Source: Micromonospora chokoriensis (GTDB lineage: Bacteria > Actinomycetota > Actinomycetes > Mycobacteriales > Micromonosporaceae). Taken from it: DNA of 64,000 bases. The first letter of the stretch is position 1, and every line of letters starts with the position of its first letter. Of this stretch, positions 42,243-50,058 are shown in pieces. The notes under the pieces were generated by a model. That model made no database searches, had not been told where the DNA came from, and saw nothing but the letters and a program-made list of their open reading frames with translations. Location of the stretch: NCBI RefSeq assembly GCF_900091505.1, contig NZ_LT607409.1, positions 1,860,001-1,924,000 of the forward strand, given 5' to 3'. The position numbers and the translations under genes are program-made.

Positions 42243-42737
42243 TCAGCCCCCGATCTCGGCGACCATCGTGTCGGCGTCCTCGAACGACTCGACGGTGCGG
42301 AACCCTTCGGCGGCGTACAGCCTCGCGGCGAAGTTCGCCCGCTCCACGCTCAGCGACACCGTGCGAATGCCGCGTGCTCGTGCGGCGTCCAGAACGGCGC
42401 GCAGGAGCATCCGGCCCACACCGCGGCCACGCCAGGACTCCACCACGCCGATGGTCAGCTCGGGAACGTCGTCACTCACGTACCCGTAGCCCGGATCCGC
42501 GGCGGTCAGGAATCGGAACCAGGCTGCGCCGACCGGCCGATCGGTCGGGTCCACCGCGATCAGGCCGAAGTCGTCCGGCCGCATCCAGCCGCTGACGTAG
42601 TGGGCCAGCGCGGGGTTCGCCAGGATCTCTTCACGCGACCAGTTGCGCTCGGGTAGCCAGTTCACGGCCTCCACGAGCATGTCGACCAAGAATTCGGAAT
42701 CGGCCGAGGTGGCCGCGCGGATGCCGAGGTCAGTCAC
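42243..42737 (-). CDS. GNAT family N-acetyltransferase
   Basis: A 164-residue single-domain GNAT. The acetyl-CoA loop is TIGVVESWRGRGVGRMLLRAVLDAARARG, followed by VERANFAARLYAAEGF, the typical terminal block. GTG 42737 follows GCGAGG; the frame upstream to 42776 lacks a site. The substrate is unknown; such enzymes acetylate small amines, antibiotics or protein N-termini. It is probably cotranscribed with the small membrane protein that follows. Confidence 0.88.
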   Translation of the reverse strand: MTDLGIRAATSADSEFLVDMLVEAVNWLPERNWSREEILANPALAHYVSGWMRPDDFGLIAVDPTDRPVGAAWFRFLTAADPGYGYVSDDVPELTIGVVESWRGRGVGRMLLRAVLDAARARGIRTVSLSVERANFAARLYAAEGFRTVESFEDADTMVAEIGG

Positions 42738-42793
42738 CGCCGAAGCCTCGCACACAACGCCTGGGGGCAGCAGCACTCACGCGTCAGCGTTGG

Positions 42794-42988
42794 TTACGAC
42801 TGCTCGGCGACCTGGCTGACGAACGCCACCCACGCGGCCGGAGGGAAGGTCAGCGTCGGGCCCGATTGATCCTTCGAGTCGCGCACCGCGACGACGCCGG
42901 GAATGTTGTCGGCAACCTCGACGCAGTCGCCGCCGTTGGAGCTACTACGGGTGCTCTTGCGCCACAGGGCGCCGGTCAGGTCAGCCAT
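42794..42988 (-). CDS. DUF397 protein
   Basis: A 64-residue DUF397 protein. WRKSTRSSSNGGDCVEVADN... VAVRDSKDQSGPTLTFPPAAWVAFV is the complete family pattern. DUF397 proteins partner XRE regulators in actinomycetes (for example Scr2 with Scr1 in Streptomyces) and influence development and antibiotics. ATG 42988 lies inside the end of the XRE gene, overlapping by 13 bases, so the two are coupled. Confidence 0.92.
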   Translation of the reverse strand: MADLTGALWRKSTRSSSNGGDCVEVADNIPGVVAVRDSKDQSGPTLTFPPAAWVAFVSQVAEQS

Positions 42989-43722
42989 GATCTTGCCTCT
43001 AGAAAGTCGATGGTTTGACGGCGAGAGAGAGCCACCGAGCGCAGCGTATCCCAGGTGGCCCAAAGGGTAGCGGTGTCATTCGTCAGCCGTCCTGCAAGCT
43101 GATCGTCGAGGTAGGCGACATCGCCGTCTTCAGTTGTGGCGATAACGAACGGCCCTGCTTGTCCGGCGTGGAGGCCCGCGTCCAGCGGCAGCACGTGAAG
43201 AAGCACGTTCGGCCGCTGAGCCATCGTTACCAGGTGGTCTAGCTGCGGGTTCATAATCTCCGGGTCGCCACGGCGAAGAGCGAATTCGTCAATTACCGCG
43301 ACGAAGAGCGGGGGCTTGCGTCGCTCCAGCACCGCCGTTTGCCTGCGTAGTCGGGTCGCGACGTAGTCCGCGACCTCGTCCGGGCCAAGCATCCCGCTTG
43401 CTAGTACCGCCGAGGCGTAATCGGGGGTTTGCAACAGGCCAGGGATGACCGCCACCTGAAAGGCGCGCAGGGCGGACGCCTGAAGTTCGGTCTCAACCCA
43501 CGGCCGTAGCCAGGCCGGCTCCCGCCGCTTCAAAACGTCCGGCCAAATGTCCTCAGTCTCACGGCCGAGCGCGGCTGCTGCGGCTGCGCGGTGGCGTGGG
43601 TGTGGCACTCGGCCAGGGTTGACCCAGCGCGCCACCGTCTTCGGATCTACGCCGACCTGCTCCGCGAGACTTTCGACGGTCTCACCCGTGTCGGCCAATG
43701 CCGCTCGTAGCGCCTGGTTCAC
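42976..43722 (-). CDS. XRE regulator with DUF5753 domain
   Basis: A 248-residue protein. The N-terminal helix-turn-helix is ALADTGETVESLAEQVGVDPKTVARWVNPGRVP. The C-terminal DUF5753 domain (LRAFQVAVIPGLLQTPDYASAVL... DDQLAGRLTNDTATLWATWDTLRSVALS) is thought to bind the DUF397 partner. GTG 43722 is chosen because GGAGG lies 5 bases upstream. It diverges from the mini-protein cassette at 43924, and the AT-rich stretch at 43750-43790 between them is the likely shared control region. Confidence 0.9.
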   Translation of the reverse strand: MNQALRAALADTGETVESLAEQVGVDPKTVARWVNPGRVPHPRHRAAAAAALGRETEDIWPDVLKRREPAWLRPWVETELQASALRAFQVAVIPGLLQTPDYASAVLASGMLGPDEVADYVATRLRRQTAVLERRKPPLFVAVIDEFALRRGDPEIMNPQLDHLVTMAQRPNVLLHVLPLDAGLHAGQAGPFVIATTEDGDVAYLDDQLAGRLTNDTATLWATWDTLRSVALSRRQTIDFLEARSWLT

Positions 43723-43749
43723 ACCCACCTCCGCGTGGACGTCTCCAAC

Positions 43750-43790
43750 GTCTATAGAACGTATAGCTACGTGGTGTAGCCGTCTAGCTC
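43750..43790. promoter_or_regulatory. AT-rich divergent control region with small palindromes
   Basis: Locally AT-rich stretch between the XRE gene and the mini-protein cassette. It contains CTATAG, TATAGCTA and GCTAC-gtggt-GTAGC (43766-43780), and GTCTA twice. This suits divergent promoters and XRE binding. No hexamers can be assigned with certainty. Confidence 0.4.
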
Positions 43791-43858
43791 CAGACGGCAA
43801 AGTGCTTTGTAGGCGGCGCGTCCGGTAGACCTGTATTCGGCGGACGCGTTCGTAAGCG

Positions 43859-43897
43859 GGGCCGCCCCTGTCGGGCGAGCGCTCACAGGGGCGGCCC
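43859..43897 (+). terminator. terminator-like hairpin in the leader of the mini-protein cassette
   Basis: A perfect 13-bp stem (GGGCCGCCCCTGT / ACAGGGGCGGCCC) with a 13-nt loop, followed by TTCCC. It ends 26 bp before the first start codon of the cassette. Confidence 0.65.
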
Positions 43898-43923
43898 TTC
43901 CCAATGACGATCAGGGGAGCACC

Positions 43924-44079
43924 GTGCCAGACCAGCCACCCGAACCGAAGCCCGATCCCAAGCCCCAACCGGTCCCGCCGTCGTCGCCGGGCATGCCCTG
44001 GCCATCAGGGCCCATCGTTCCGCCCTGGCCGGTCAACGGACTCAACCGCACTCCTGACAGCCCCTGGGTTGCCTCGTGA
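43924..44079 (+). CDS. 51-residue proline-rich peptide
   Basis: A 52-codon gene starting at GTG 43924, with GGGGAG 5 bases upstream and its stop overlapping the next start (GTGA). The product is very Pro-rich (VPDQPPEPKPDPKPQPVPP, then MPWPSGPIVPPWPVNGLNRTPDSPW). The WP-rich C-terminal half resembles small proteins I recall at the head of similar actinomycete cassettes. It has no known domain. The coupling and ribosome-binding site make it a credible gene despite its size. Confidence 0.7.
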   Translation: MPDQPPEPKPDPKPQPVPPSSPGMPWPSGPIVPPWPVNGLNRTPDSPWVAS

Positions 44080-44369
44080 GCAGGTCCGCGCGGAAGCCGC
44101 GCACGGGCGACGTCCTACACCTGACCCGCGCCGCGAGCGTTCAGTTCATGCGCCCGATCTTCGTCCGCGTGATTCGGGTCCTCGACTTGCCGACCTATGA
44201 CGGGTGGATCTGGATTGACGCGTACGAGCTGGCTAGGAGCGGCGATGCAGTCGCGCGCCGGTCCCTGTTCGTCATGTCCGCCGGTCTGATTTGGCAGGAC
44301 CCGTCCATCCAAGCCGTCCGGAAGACCGTCCGCCGTCCGGTCGCCCGTACGCCCTTGCGGGTCGTCTGA
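44076..44369 (+). CDS. small conserved actinobacterial protein (DLPTYDGW type)
   Basis: A 97-residue protein: GDVLHLTRAASVQFMRPIFVRVIRVLDLPTYDGWIWIDAYELARSGDAVARRSLFV. This beta-rich sequence pattern recurs in actinomycete XRE-linked loci, but I know of no function. GTG 44076 overlaps the stop of the Pro-rich gene (GTGA), and its TGA shares a base with the next ATG (TGATG), so it is the middle of a three-gene coupled operon. Confidence 0.8.
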   Translation: MSRSARKPRTGDVLHLTRAASVQFMRPIFVRVIRVLDLPTYDGWIWIDAYELARSGDAVARRSLFVMSAGLIWQDPSIQAVRKTVRRPVARTPLRVV

Positions 44370-44614
44370 TGCGGGGTGAACCAGAGCACAAGCCGCTGCG
44401 CCCGTCGTGGCGTTGCCCTAACTGCGGCATTCCCTGGCCCTGCTCGGCGGCGAAGCTGCGCCTCCTCGGCCGGTACCGTCAGGATCGGCCGGGCCTGCTG
44501 GTGTACATGGCAGAGGTTCAGGAGGAAGCGGCGGCTGACCTGACGAAGCTCAACCCGGGCGTCACGTTGCCCGACCTGACGACGCGCTTCGTCGGCTGGG
44601 CCGAACGCCGGTAG
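44369..44614 (+). CDS. small CGxxxPC zinc-ribbon-like protein
   Basis: An 81-residue protein. RPSWRCPNCGIPWPCSAAKLRLL carries C-x2-C-x5-C, followed by GLLVYMAEVQEEAAADLTKLNPG and a terminal TRFVGWAERR. Homologues are sometimes labelled flavin reductase, which the length does not support. It is a paralogue of the gene at 41619. It is last in the coupled three-gene cassette divergent from the XRE-DUF397 pair. Metal binding is likely from the cysteines; the role is unknown. Confidence 0.8.
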   Translation: MRGEPEHKPLRPSWRCPNCGIPWPCSAAKLRLLGRYRQDRPGLLVYMAEVQEEAAADLTKLNPGVTLPDLTTRFVGWAERR

Positions 44615-45218
44615 CTCCGCAGCATCCACCCGGGCGACGAAGGTATGCACTATTCGGATTGGTCTCACCGATGGTGCGGTGGACCGGTTGACGAGGCCGG
44701 CAGTAAGGCCTGGCAGGCGGCGCTACGGGAGCACTGGAGGCGCACCGGTGCGGTGCAGGCCTGGGGCGGTGAACTGGAACAGAGGCTGGGGTCAGTGAGC
44801 CGTTGCGTCGGCGCGGGCGCTGTGGCCGACCGGGCTGCGGGACCAGCACTGCGGGCGCTGCCGGACGGCCAGGTCCAACGCCAGGTGATCGGACTCGATC
44901 ATCTCCCGGGCTATTCGACGTGCCATTTCCAGGCGGTCGACGTGCACGTCAAGATCCGTCGGACCGGCGCCAGCCATATCGAACTCCTCGTCAGCGTTCG
45001 AGCTATTCGCATCATGCGGCACGTCGGGAATCGTCACCATTCTCCGATCGGTGGAAAGCTCCCGCCGTACGGCTCGGTGTCGCGTACCCCGGTTGCGCCG
45101 ATGGTAGCGGCGGCCTCGCCACCCCGCCGGGAACTGCGGAAAGGCGGTCTTGCCGGCGGTTTGTACATTGCACGGTGCGACTTGTCCGGTGAGGGATCTT
45201 CGTTACGGGAGGACCGCC
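44615..45218. other. 600-bp stretch without a convincing gene
   Basis: Two weak candidates overlap here on opposite strands: a plus-strand frame from ATG 44645 whose first ~55 codons read plausibly (WQAALREHWRRTGAVQAWGG) before turning to noise, and an 82-codon minus-strand frame (45040 to 44792) with an acidic start. Neither has a good ribosome-binding site. The stretch may be decayed gene remnants at the edge of the accessory segment. Confidence 0.4.
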
Positions 45219-46019
45219 GTGCAGCATTCGAGCAGTACTGATCCGTTGTTCGTCGCCGTCGAATCAGACTCGATCACCCGTGCGGACGTCGCCGGGCTCA
45301 TCGCGGGGCGGCTGGCCGCCATCCGGGTGCCGGGGCTGTTGTCCGCCGCCCGGTGTCACGCGATCACGGCTGCGCTCGCCGACGCGCCGATGGACCGCTA
45401 CGACGAGAGTCGGGTCTTTCCGGTCGTCGCCAAGTTCGGCCCGGCCATCAACGACCACCGGGCCGCCGGTGAGCTTCGGGACGACTACTGGGACGCGGCC
45501 CGCGCGGCCGACAAGAGCTGGTCCACGTTGGGCCTGCCGGATTCGCCACGGGAGTTGTGCCTGGCGGCGTTCCGGACCGCCTGGCCGGATGTCGCACCCG
45601 GCCGTCGGCAGGGTCGGGAGATGCACGTCGGCATCGTCCGCGAGATCAACGCCGGTCTCCAGGTGCACTTCGACGACGCGGTCCGGGAGTACGCGGGCCG
45701 GCTGCTCGACGGCGACGTGGTGGCGCAGTTGGCGTTCAACATCTACATCCGGGTGCCGCCCGCAGGTGGGGAGACGGTGCTGTGGCGGCGGCGGTGGCAG
45801 CCGGGCGACGAGGAGCAGCGGATCCCCGGCGGGTACGGCTTCGACGAGTCGGTGACCGCCGACACGCAGTCGTTGACGCTGCGGCCCACGCTCGGGGAGG
45901 GTTTCCTGTTCGATCCCCGGCACTATCACACGGTGCGTCCCGCGACCGGTGGCCGCCGGATCTCCATAGGATGTTTTGTCGGGCTCACCGACGACGGTCG
46001 ACTGGCCCTCTGGTCGTAG
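45219..46019 (+). CDS. 2-oxoglutarate/Fe(II)-dependent oxygenase-like protein
   Basis: A 266-residue protein. The iron-binding triad is visible as H150-x-D152 (LQVHFDD) and H237 (DPRHYHTVRP), with an Arg near 246 (GGRRISIGCFVG) placed to bind 2-oxoglutarate. Such enzymes hydroxylate or otherwise oxidise amino acids, peptides or small molecules. GTG 45219 follows a GGGAGG site 6 bases away. The PLP-enzyme gene starts only 15 bp later, so the two are probably one operon. Confidence 0.82.
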   Translation: MQHSSSTDPLFVAVESDSITRADVAGLIAGRLAAIRVPGLLSAARCHAITAALADAPMDRYDESRVFPVVAKFGPAINDHRAAGELRDDYWDAARAADKSWSTLGLPDSPRELCLAAFRTAWPDVAPGRRQGREMHVGIVREINAGLQVHFDDAVREYAGRLLDGDVVAQLAFNIYIRVPPAGGETVLWRRRWQPGDEEQRIPGGYGFDESVTADTQSLTLRPTLGEGFLFDPRHYHTVRPATGGRRISIGCFVGLTDDGRLALWS

Positions 46020-46034
46020 CGAAGGGCGTTTCCC

Positions 46035-46976
46035 ATGGTGGACAGAAGCGACGTCGAGTCGGCTGCGGCACTGGTCGAGGGGCGGGTCCGGGAAACCCCG
46101 GTCATCGCCGTCGACGGCGCCGACCTGGGGGTGCCGGGGCAGCTCAGTCTCAAACTGGAGTTGCACCAGCACACCGGCTCGTTCAAGCCGCGTGGGGCGT
46201 TCAACCGGATGCTCCAGGGGGCGTTGCCGGCGGCCGGGGTGATCGCCGCGTCGGGTGGCAACCACGGCCTCGCCGTCGCGTACGCGGCCCGGTCGCTGGG
46301 CGTTCCTGCGGAGGTCTTCGTGCCGGTCACCGCCTCGCCGGTCAAGGTGCAGCGGTTGGCCGGGCTGGGCGCGCAGGTGCGCCAGGTCGGCCAGCACTAC
46401 GCCGAGGCGCTGGCCGCGAGCACCCAGCGGGCCGCGGAGAGCGGGGCGTTGGTGGTGCACGCGTACGACCAGCCGGAGGTGGTGGCCGGGCAGGGCACCG
46501 TCGGCCGGGAGTTGGAACGGCAGGTCGACGGCATCGACACGGTGCTGGTGGCGGTCGGCGGCGGCGGGTTGGTGTCCGGCATCGCCAGTTGGTTCGACGG
46601 GTCGGTGCGGGTCGTCGCCGTCGAGCCCGAGCAGATCCCCACCCTGCACTCGGCGCTCAAGGCGGGCCGGCCGGTCGACATCGAGGTCGGTGGCATCGCC
46701 ACGGATTCGCTGGGTGCCCGTCGCATCGGTGAGATCGCCTACGACACCGCCCGCCGGACCGGTGTGGAGTCCGTCCTGGTCCGCGACGAGGACCTGGTGC
46801 GGGCGCGCCGGCTGCTCTGGTCGGAGCTGCGGGTCGCCGCCGAGTTGGGTGGCGCTGCCGCGCTGGCCGCGCTGGTCGGCGGGGCGTACGTGCCGCAGCC
46901 GGGGGAGCGCGTGGCAGTGGTCATCTGCGGTGGCAACACCGACCCGAGCGACCTGGGCCCGGCCGCGCCGCACTGA
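46035..46976 (+). CDS. PLP-dependent threonine/serine dehydratase-like enzyme
   Basis: A 313-residue fold-type II PLP enzyme. The Schiff-base Lys is K51 in HTGSFKPRGAFNRM, the SGGNHG loop binds the substrate carboxylate, and the phosphate cup is GGGGLVSG near residue 176. Relatives deaminate threonine, serine or hydroxyaspartate. Being cotranscribed with an oxygenase suggests that it acts on a beta-hydroxylated amino acid, which is inference. Confidence 0.88.
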   Translation: MVDRSDVESAAALVEGRVRETPVIAVDGADLGVPGQLSLKLELHQHTGSFKPRGAFNRMLQGALPAAGVIAASGGNHGLAVAYAARSLGVPAEVFVPVTASPVKVQRLAGLGAQVRQVGQHYAEALAASTQRAAESGALVVHAYDQPEVVAGQGTVGRELERQVDGIDTVLVAVGGGGLVSGIASWFDGSVRVVAVEPEQIPTLHSALKAGRPVDIEVGGIATDSLGARRIGEIAYDTARRTGVESVLVRDEDLVRARRLLWSELRVAAELGGAAALAALVGGAYVPQPGERVAVVICGGNTDPSDLGPAAPH

Positions 46977-47032
46977 CGGGGGCAGAGCGGTGCCAGCCGC
47001 GGCGCATCCGAGGGTGCAGAGCGGTGACGGGC

Positions 47033-49213
47033 TCAGTCGCCGTTTCGCAGGCGGCGCAGCGCGTGCTCGATCTGGAGGGTGTCCAGGTGGGTGTCTCCCA
47101 GTAGTCGCCGACGGTCGGCCAGGAGCTGCTCGTACTCCTCGATGGCTGGTTCGAGTCGCCCGTCGAGCAGGAGCACCGCGGCCAGGGTGGCCCGGATGGC
47201 CAACACCTCACTGCGGTCGGCGTGCCGGGGCTCCACAGTGGCGAGGGTGGCCCGCAGCTCGGCCTCGGCCTCGGCCAGCCGCCCCTGCGCCTGCATGCAC
47301 CGGGCCAGCGTGTGCCGGGCCTGCCAGGTCTCCGGTTGGTTGAGCGGCCAGGTCCGGTAGCGGACCTCCAGGATGGCGTGCAGCATCTCCTCGGCCTCGG
47401 GTGCCCGCTGTTGGGCGAGCACCGCCAGCGCCAGGCTGTGCCGCACGATCATCGTGTCCCAGTGCTCCGGGCCGCGGACCTGGTCCTCCGCGGCGACGAT
47501 CTGCCGCAGCTCCGTCTCGGCCTCCGGCCACTGGCGCTGCGCCATGATCGCCTTGGTGAGCTTGTGCCGGCTGGCGAGGGTGTCGGCGTCGTCGCTGCCC
47601 AGCACCCGGGTGCGGTCCGCGATCACGTCGCGGAGCACCCGGTCGGCCATCTCCGGTTGGTTGCGCTCCAGCCAGGTGCGGCCCAACTCGTGGCGCAGCG
47701 CCAGCACCTGCGGCCGGTCCAGGTCGTGGTCGTACGCGGCGCAGCCCCGCACGATCGGGTCGAGGATGTCGAAGGCCGAGCCGGGTAGGCCGATCGCGAT
47801 GAGGTAGCGGGCGGTGAGTCGGGCCAGCTCCAGTGCGCGGCGTACCGTCTCGGGGTCGTGCTTGTGTTTCTGCGGCACCAGGTATTCCCGCACAGCCTCG
47901 ACCAGGTGCGGCACCAGGACGTCCCAGTTGGTCCAGGCCGCCGAGTCGTCCGGGCTCAGCCCCTCGGTGGCGGCGAGCAGCAGCTTCATGACCAGCCCGT
48001 GGTATTCGGCGATCTGCTCACGGACCTCGTCGCGGTCGCGGAACATCGCGTGCACCAGCGGGTGCAGCGACAGCACGTGCGCGAACGCCGGGTCGGTGAC
48101 CTCGTCCTGGACGTCGAAGTCGACCAGGGCGAGGTCGGCGATGCCCTCCAGCACCTTCACCCGTTGCTGGCCGGTGAGCCCCTTGAACAGTGGCGACTCG
48201 GCCAGGATGGCCGGTTTGAGCACCACCTCGTAGGGCACCGGGGAGACGCTCAGGCAGGCCAGCACGTTGAGCAGCGGCCGGCTCTGCTGGAGCTTGCGGC
48301 GGGACAGCAGGTCCAGGGACAGGTCGTCGACCTCGCGGACGATCTCCAGACCGAGTGACTCGTCGAGGTCGACGTCGGGGGCGTCGAGCGGTGCGCGGAA
48401 CCGGCGTTGCACGGCCGCCCGGTAGTCCGCGAAGGTGGTGATGGTGGACGAGCCGCGCCAGACCGGGCTGGCGTTGACCGACTTCAGGTAGTTGCCGGCG
48501 GCGCGCAGGGCGAGGGGCAGACCGCCCAGCTCCCGGGACAGCTCCCGGGCGTCGGCCACGTCACCGGCCTGCGGCCCGGCCCGGTCGATCAGCACCTGCG
48601 CGCCGGCGTCGGCGTCCAGGGGGCGCACCTGGTGCAGCGTCGACCAGGTGCCCCAGGTGGCCCGGTTGCCGTCCCGGGTGGTCACGATGACCACGCCGTC
48701 CTCGGCCTCCGGGCGGCGCAACCAACCGGTGCCGTCGGCGAGCACCCCGTCGGTGGGGCCCAGGGTGGCGGGCTCGTCCGCGCTGTCGAAGATCAGCAAC
48801 CAGGGCTGCGCGGCCTGGTTGAGGTAGCGCCACACCAGGTCGGTGGCGCTGATCATCCCGGCCCAGGCCTGGTCGACCTGGGTCTCCGAGGCGCCGAGCT
48901 GGCTGACCACCTCCCGCATGCCGGAGTTGAGCCGCCCCGCCTGCACCCACCAGACCGTCCGGCCGTCGGCCCTCGCCCGGCGGGCGATCTCCAGGGCGAC
49001 GTGGCTCTTGCCGGAGCCGCCCATGCCGCACAGGATGTGCACCGAAGGCTCCCCGGTGCTCTCCTCCGGCTGCATGATCTCGTCGATCAGGCCGTCCCGG
49101 CCGTGCAGTGGGCTGTCCAGTCGCCCGAGGGGTGGGTCGACGGAGACGCGACTCGGCCGGTCGTACGCAGGCCGGCGTACTGTGACATCCTCGGGTGGAA
49201 CGTCCGCAGTCAA
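47033..49213 (-). CDS. STAND NTPase (NB-ARC) with tetratricopeptide repeats
   Basis: A 726-residue protein. Walker A is LCGMGGSGKSHVAL (about residues 62-74), Walker B-like PWLLIFDSAD, an RNBS/sensor block VIVTTRDGN, and GLPLALRAAGNYL is the NB-ARC GLPL motif. Residues about 480-726 are TPRs (repeats around LGSDDADTLASRHKL and RYRTWPLNQPETWQARHTLARCMQAQGRLAEAEAELRATL). The effector domain common in STAND proteins is missing; only ~35 residues precede the NTPase. TTG 49213 is chosen for its GAAGGGGGA site; no ATG/GTG fits better. Confidence 0.85.
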   Translation of the reverse strand: MTADVPPEDVTVRRPAYDRPSRVSVDPPLGRLDSPLHGRDGLIDEIMQPEESTGEPSVHILCGMGGSGKSHVALEIARRARADGRTVWWVQAGRLNSGMREVVSQLGASETQVDQAWAGMISATDLVWRYLNQAAQPWLLIFDSADEPATLGPTDGVLADGTGWLRRPEAEDGVVIVTTRDGNRATWGTWSTLHQVRPLDADAGAQVLIDRAGPQAGDVADARELSRELGGLPLALRAAGNYLKSVNASPVWRGSSTITTFADYRAAVQRRFRAPLDAPDVDLDESLGLEIVREVDDLSLDLLSRRKLQQSRPLLNVLACLSVSPVPYEVVLKPAILAESPLFKGLTGQQRVKVLEGIADLALVDFDVQDEVTDPAFAHVLSLHPLVHAMFRDRDEVREQIAEYHGLVMKLLLAATEGLSPDDSAAWTNWDVLVPHLVEAVREYLVPQKHKHDPETVRRALELARLTARYLIAIGLPGSAFDILDPIVRGCAAYDHDLDRPQVLALRHELGRTWLERNQPEMADRVLRDVIADRTRVLGSDDADTLASRHKLTKAIMAQRQWPEAETELRQIVAAEDQVRGPEHWDTMIVRHSLALAVLAQQRAPEAEEMLHAILEVRYRTWPLNQPETWQARHTLARCMQAQGRLAEAEAELRATLATVEPRHADRSEVLAIRATLAAVLLLDGRLEPAIEEYEQLLADRRRLLGDTHLDTLQIEHALRRLRNGD

Positions 49214-49263
49214 TGCGGTCCCCCTTCGGTGGCGATATTGCGCGGGGTCGGCGGCGGAAGATC

Positions 49264-49282
49264 CTGTCCATCTGATGGACAG
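49264..49282. promoter_or_regulatory. 19-bp palindrome, candidate operator
   Basis: CTGTCCAT-ctg-ATGGACAG in the divergent gap between the STAND NTPase and the small membrane protein genes. The same CTGTCCA/TGGACAG half-sites, more widely spaced, occur upstream of the secreted nuclease (23692-23720). Confidence 0.45.
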
Positions 49283-49461
49283 TCGAGGGGATTGTCGCCC
49301 ACACCACGTCGACAGCAAGCCTATCCACCGTCGTGCGGGGTTGCACACTCACCGTTTAGGCCACGCGGATGACCGTAATCGGTGCTCCGATTCCCATTTC
49401 GCGGTCGAATCCGGCCGATCCGCCGTGTGTGGCACTCGACAGGTACATCCACGATGGACTG

Positions 49462-49950
49462 ATGAACTGGTCGCCTATCCAGGACGTGGTCGACTGGGGT
49501 TCCGTACCGGACTGGTTCGGTGCGGTCGGCTCCATCGCCAGTGTGCTGTTCGTCTACCTTGGACTGCGGCGGGAAATCCGCGCCCGGCGCAGCGACGACC
49601 TGCGGATCCGGGCCGCCCAGGCCCGGTTGGTGTCGGCGGTGGTGGAGATCCGGGGCACGTCGGTTCTGCGGGTCACGGTGGCCAACGAGAGTGACGCGCC
49701 GGTGCTGGACGTGGCGGTGCTGGCCCGGGTCGTCGCGCCGGACGACCCGGACGGCGCGTCCGTCGAGCTGGCCGCCGCGAAACACGTCCGCCGGATTGCC
49801 GGCCGCGACACGCAGGACATCTTCGTCACTGTTGCGGCCCAGCACCGGTTACGCCCGGCCGACACCGTTCTGGTGGATCTCACCTTCACCGATCACGATG
49901 GAAATCGGTGGCACCGTATCGGCGCCGGTCAGCCCCAGCCAGTGGACTGA
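49462..49950 (+). CDS. small single-pass membrane protein
   Basis: A protein of about 162 residues. One membrane helix lies near the N-terminus (DWFGAVGSIASVLFVYLGL, about residues 16-34), followed by a basic stretch (RREIRARRSDDLRIR) and a beta-rich cytoplasmic domain with VEIRGTSVLRVTVANESDAPVLDVAVLARVV. No known domain is recognised. ATG 49462 is taken because residues before it do not look coding; the frame is open from 49369. It is divergent from the STAND NTPase gene and may function with it. Confidence 0.6.
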   Translation: MNWSPIQDVVDWGSVPDWFGAVGSIASVLFVYLGLRREIRARRSDDLRIRAAQARLVSAVVEIRGTSVLRVTVANESDAPVLDVAVLARVVAPDDPDGASVELAAAKHVRRIAGRDTQDIFVTVAAQHRLRPADTVLVDLTFTDHDGNRWHRIGAGQPQPVD

Positions 49951-50058
49951 CCACATTCCGACTGAACGATTCCGGAAAGGGCGAGCGGCGTTTCGGTGGC
50001 CCACGAATAGTCGGTGGCCCGGCGGGCGATTCGCCACGCCGGACCACCGCTGTGTCCG

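Noticed and set aside
44645..45241. 198-codon plus-strand frame and opposing 82-codon frame at 44792-45040
   Set aside because: No ribosome-binding site and inconsistent codon use; only the first ~55 codons of the plus frame look plausible. Described as a region rather than called as a gene.
45264..46973. 569-codon minus-strand frame
   Set aside because: It is antisense to the oxygenase and PLP enzyme genes, which carry intact catalytic residues.
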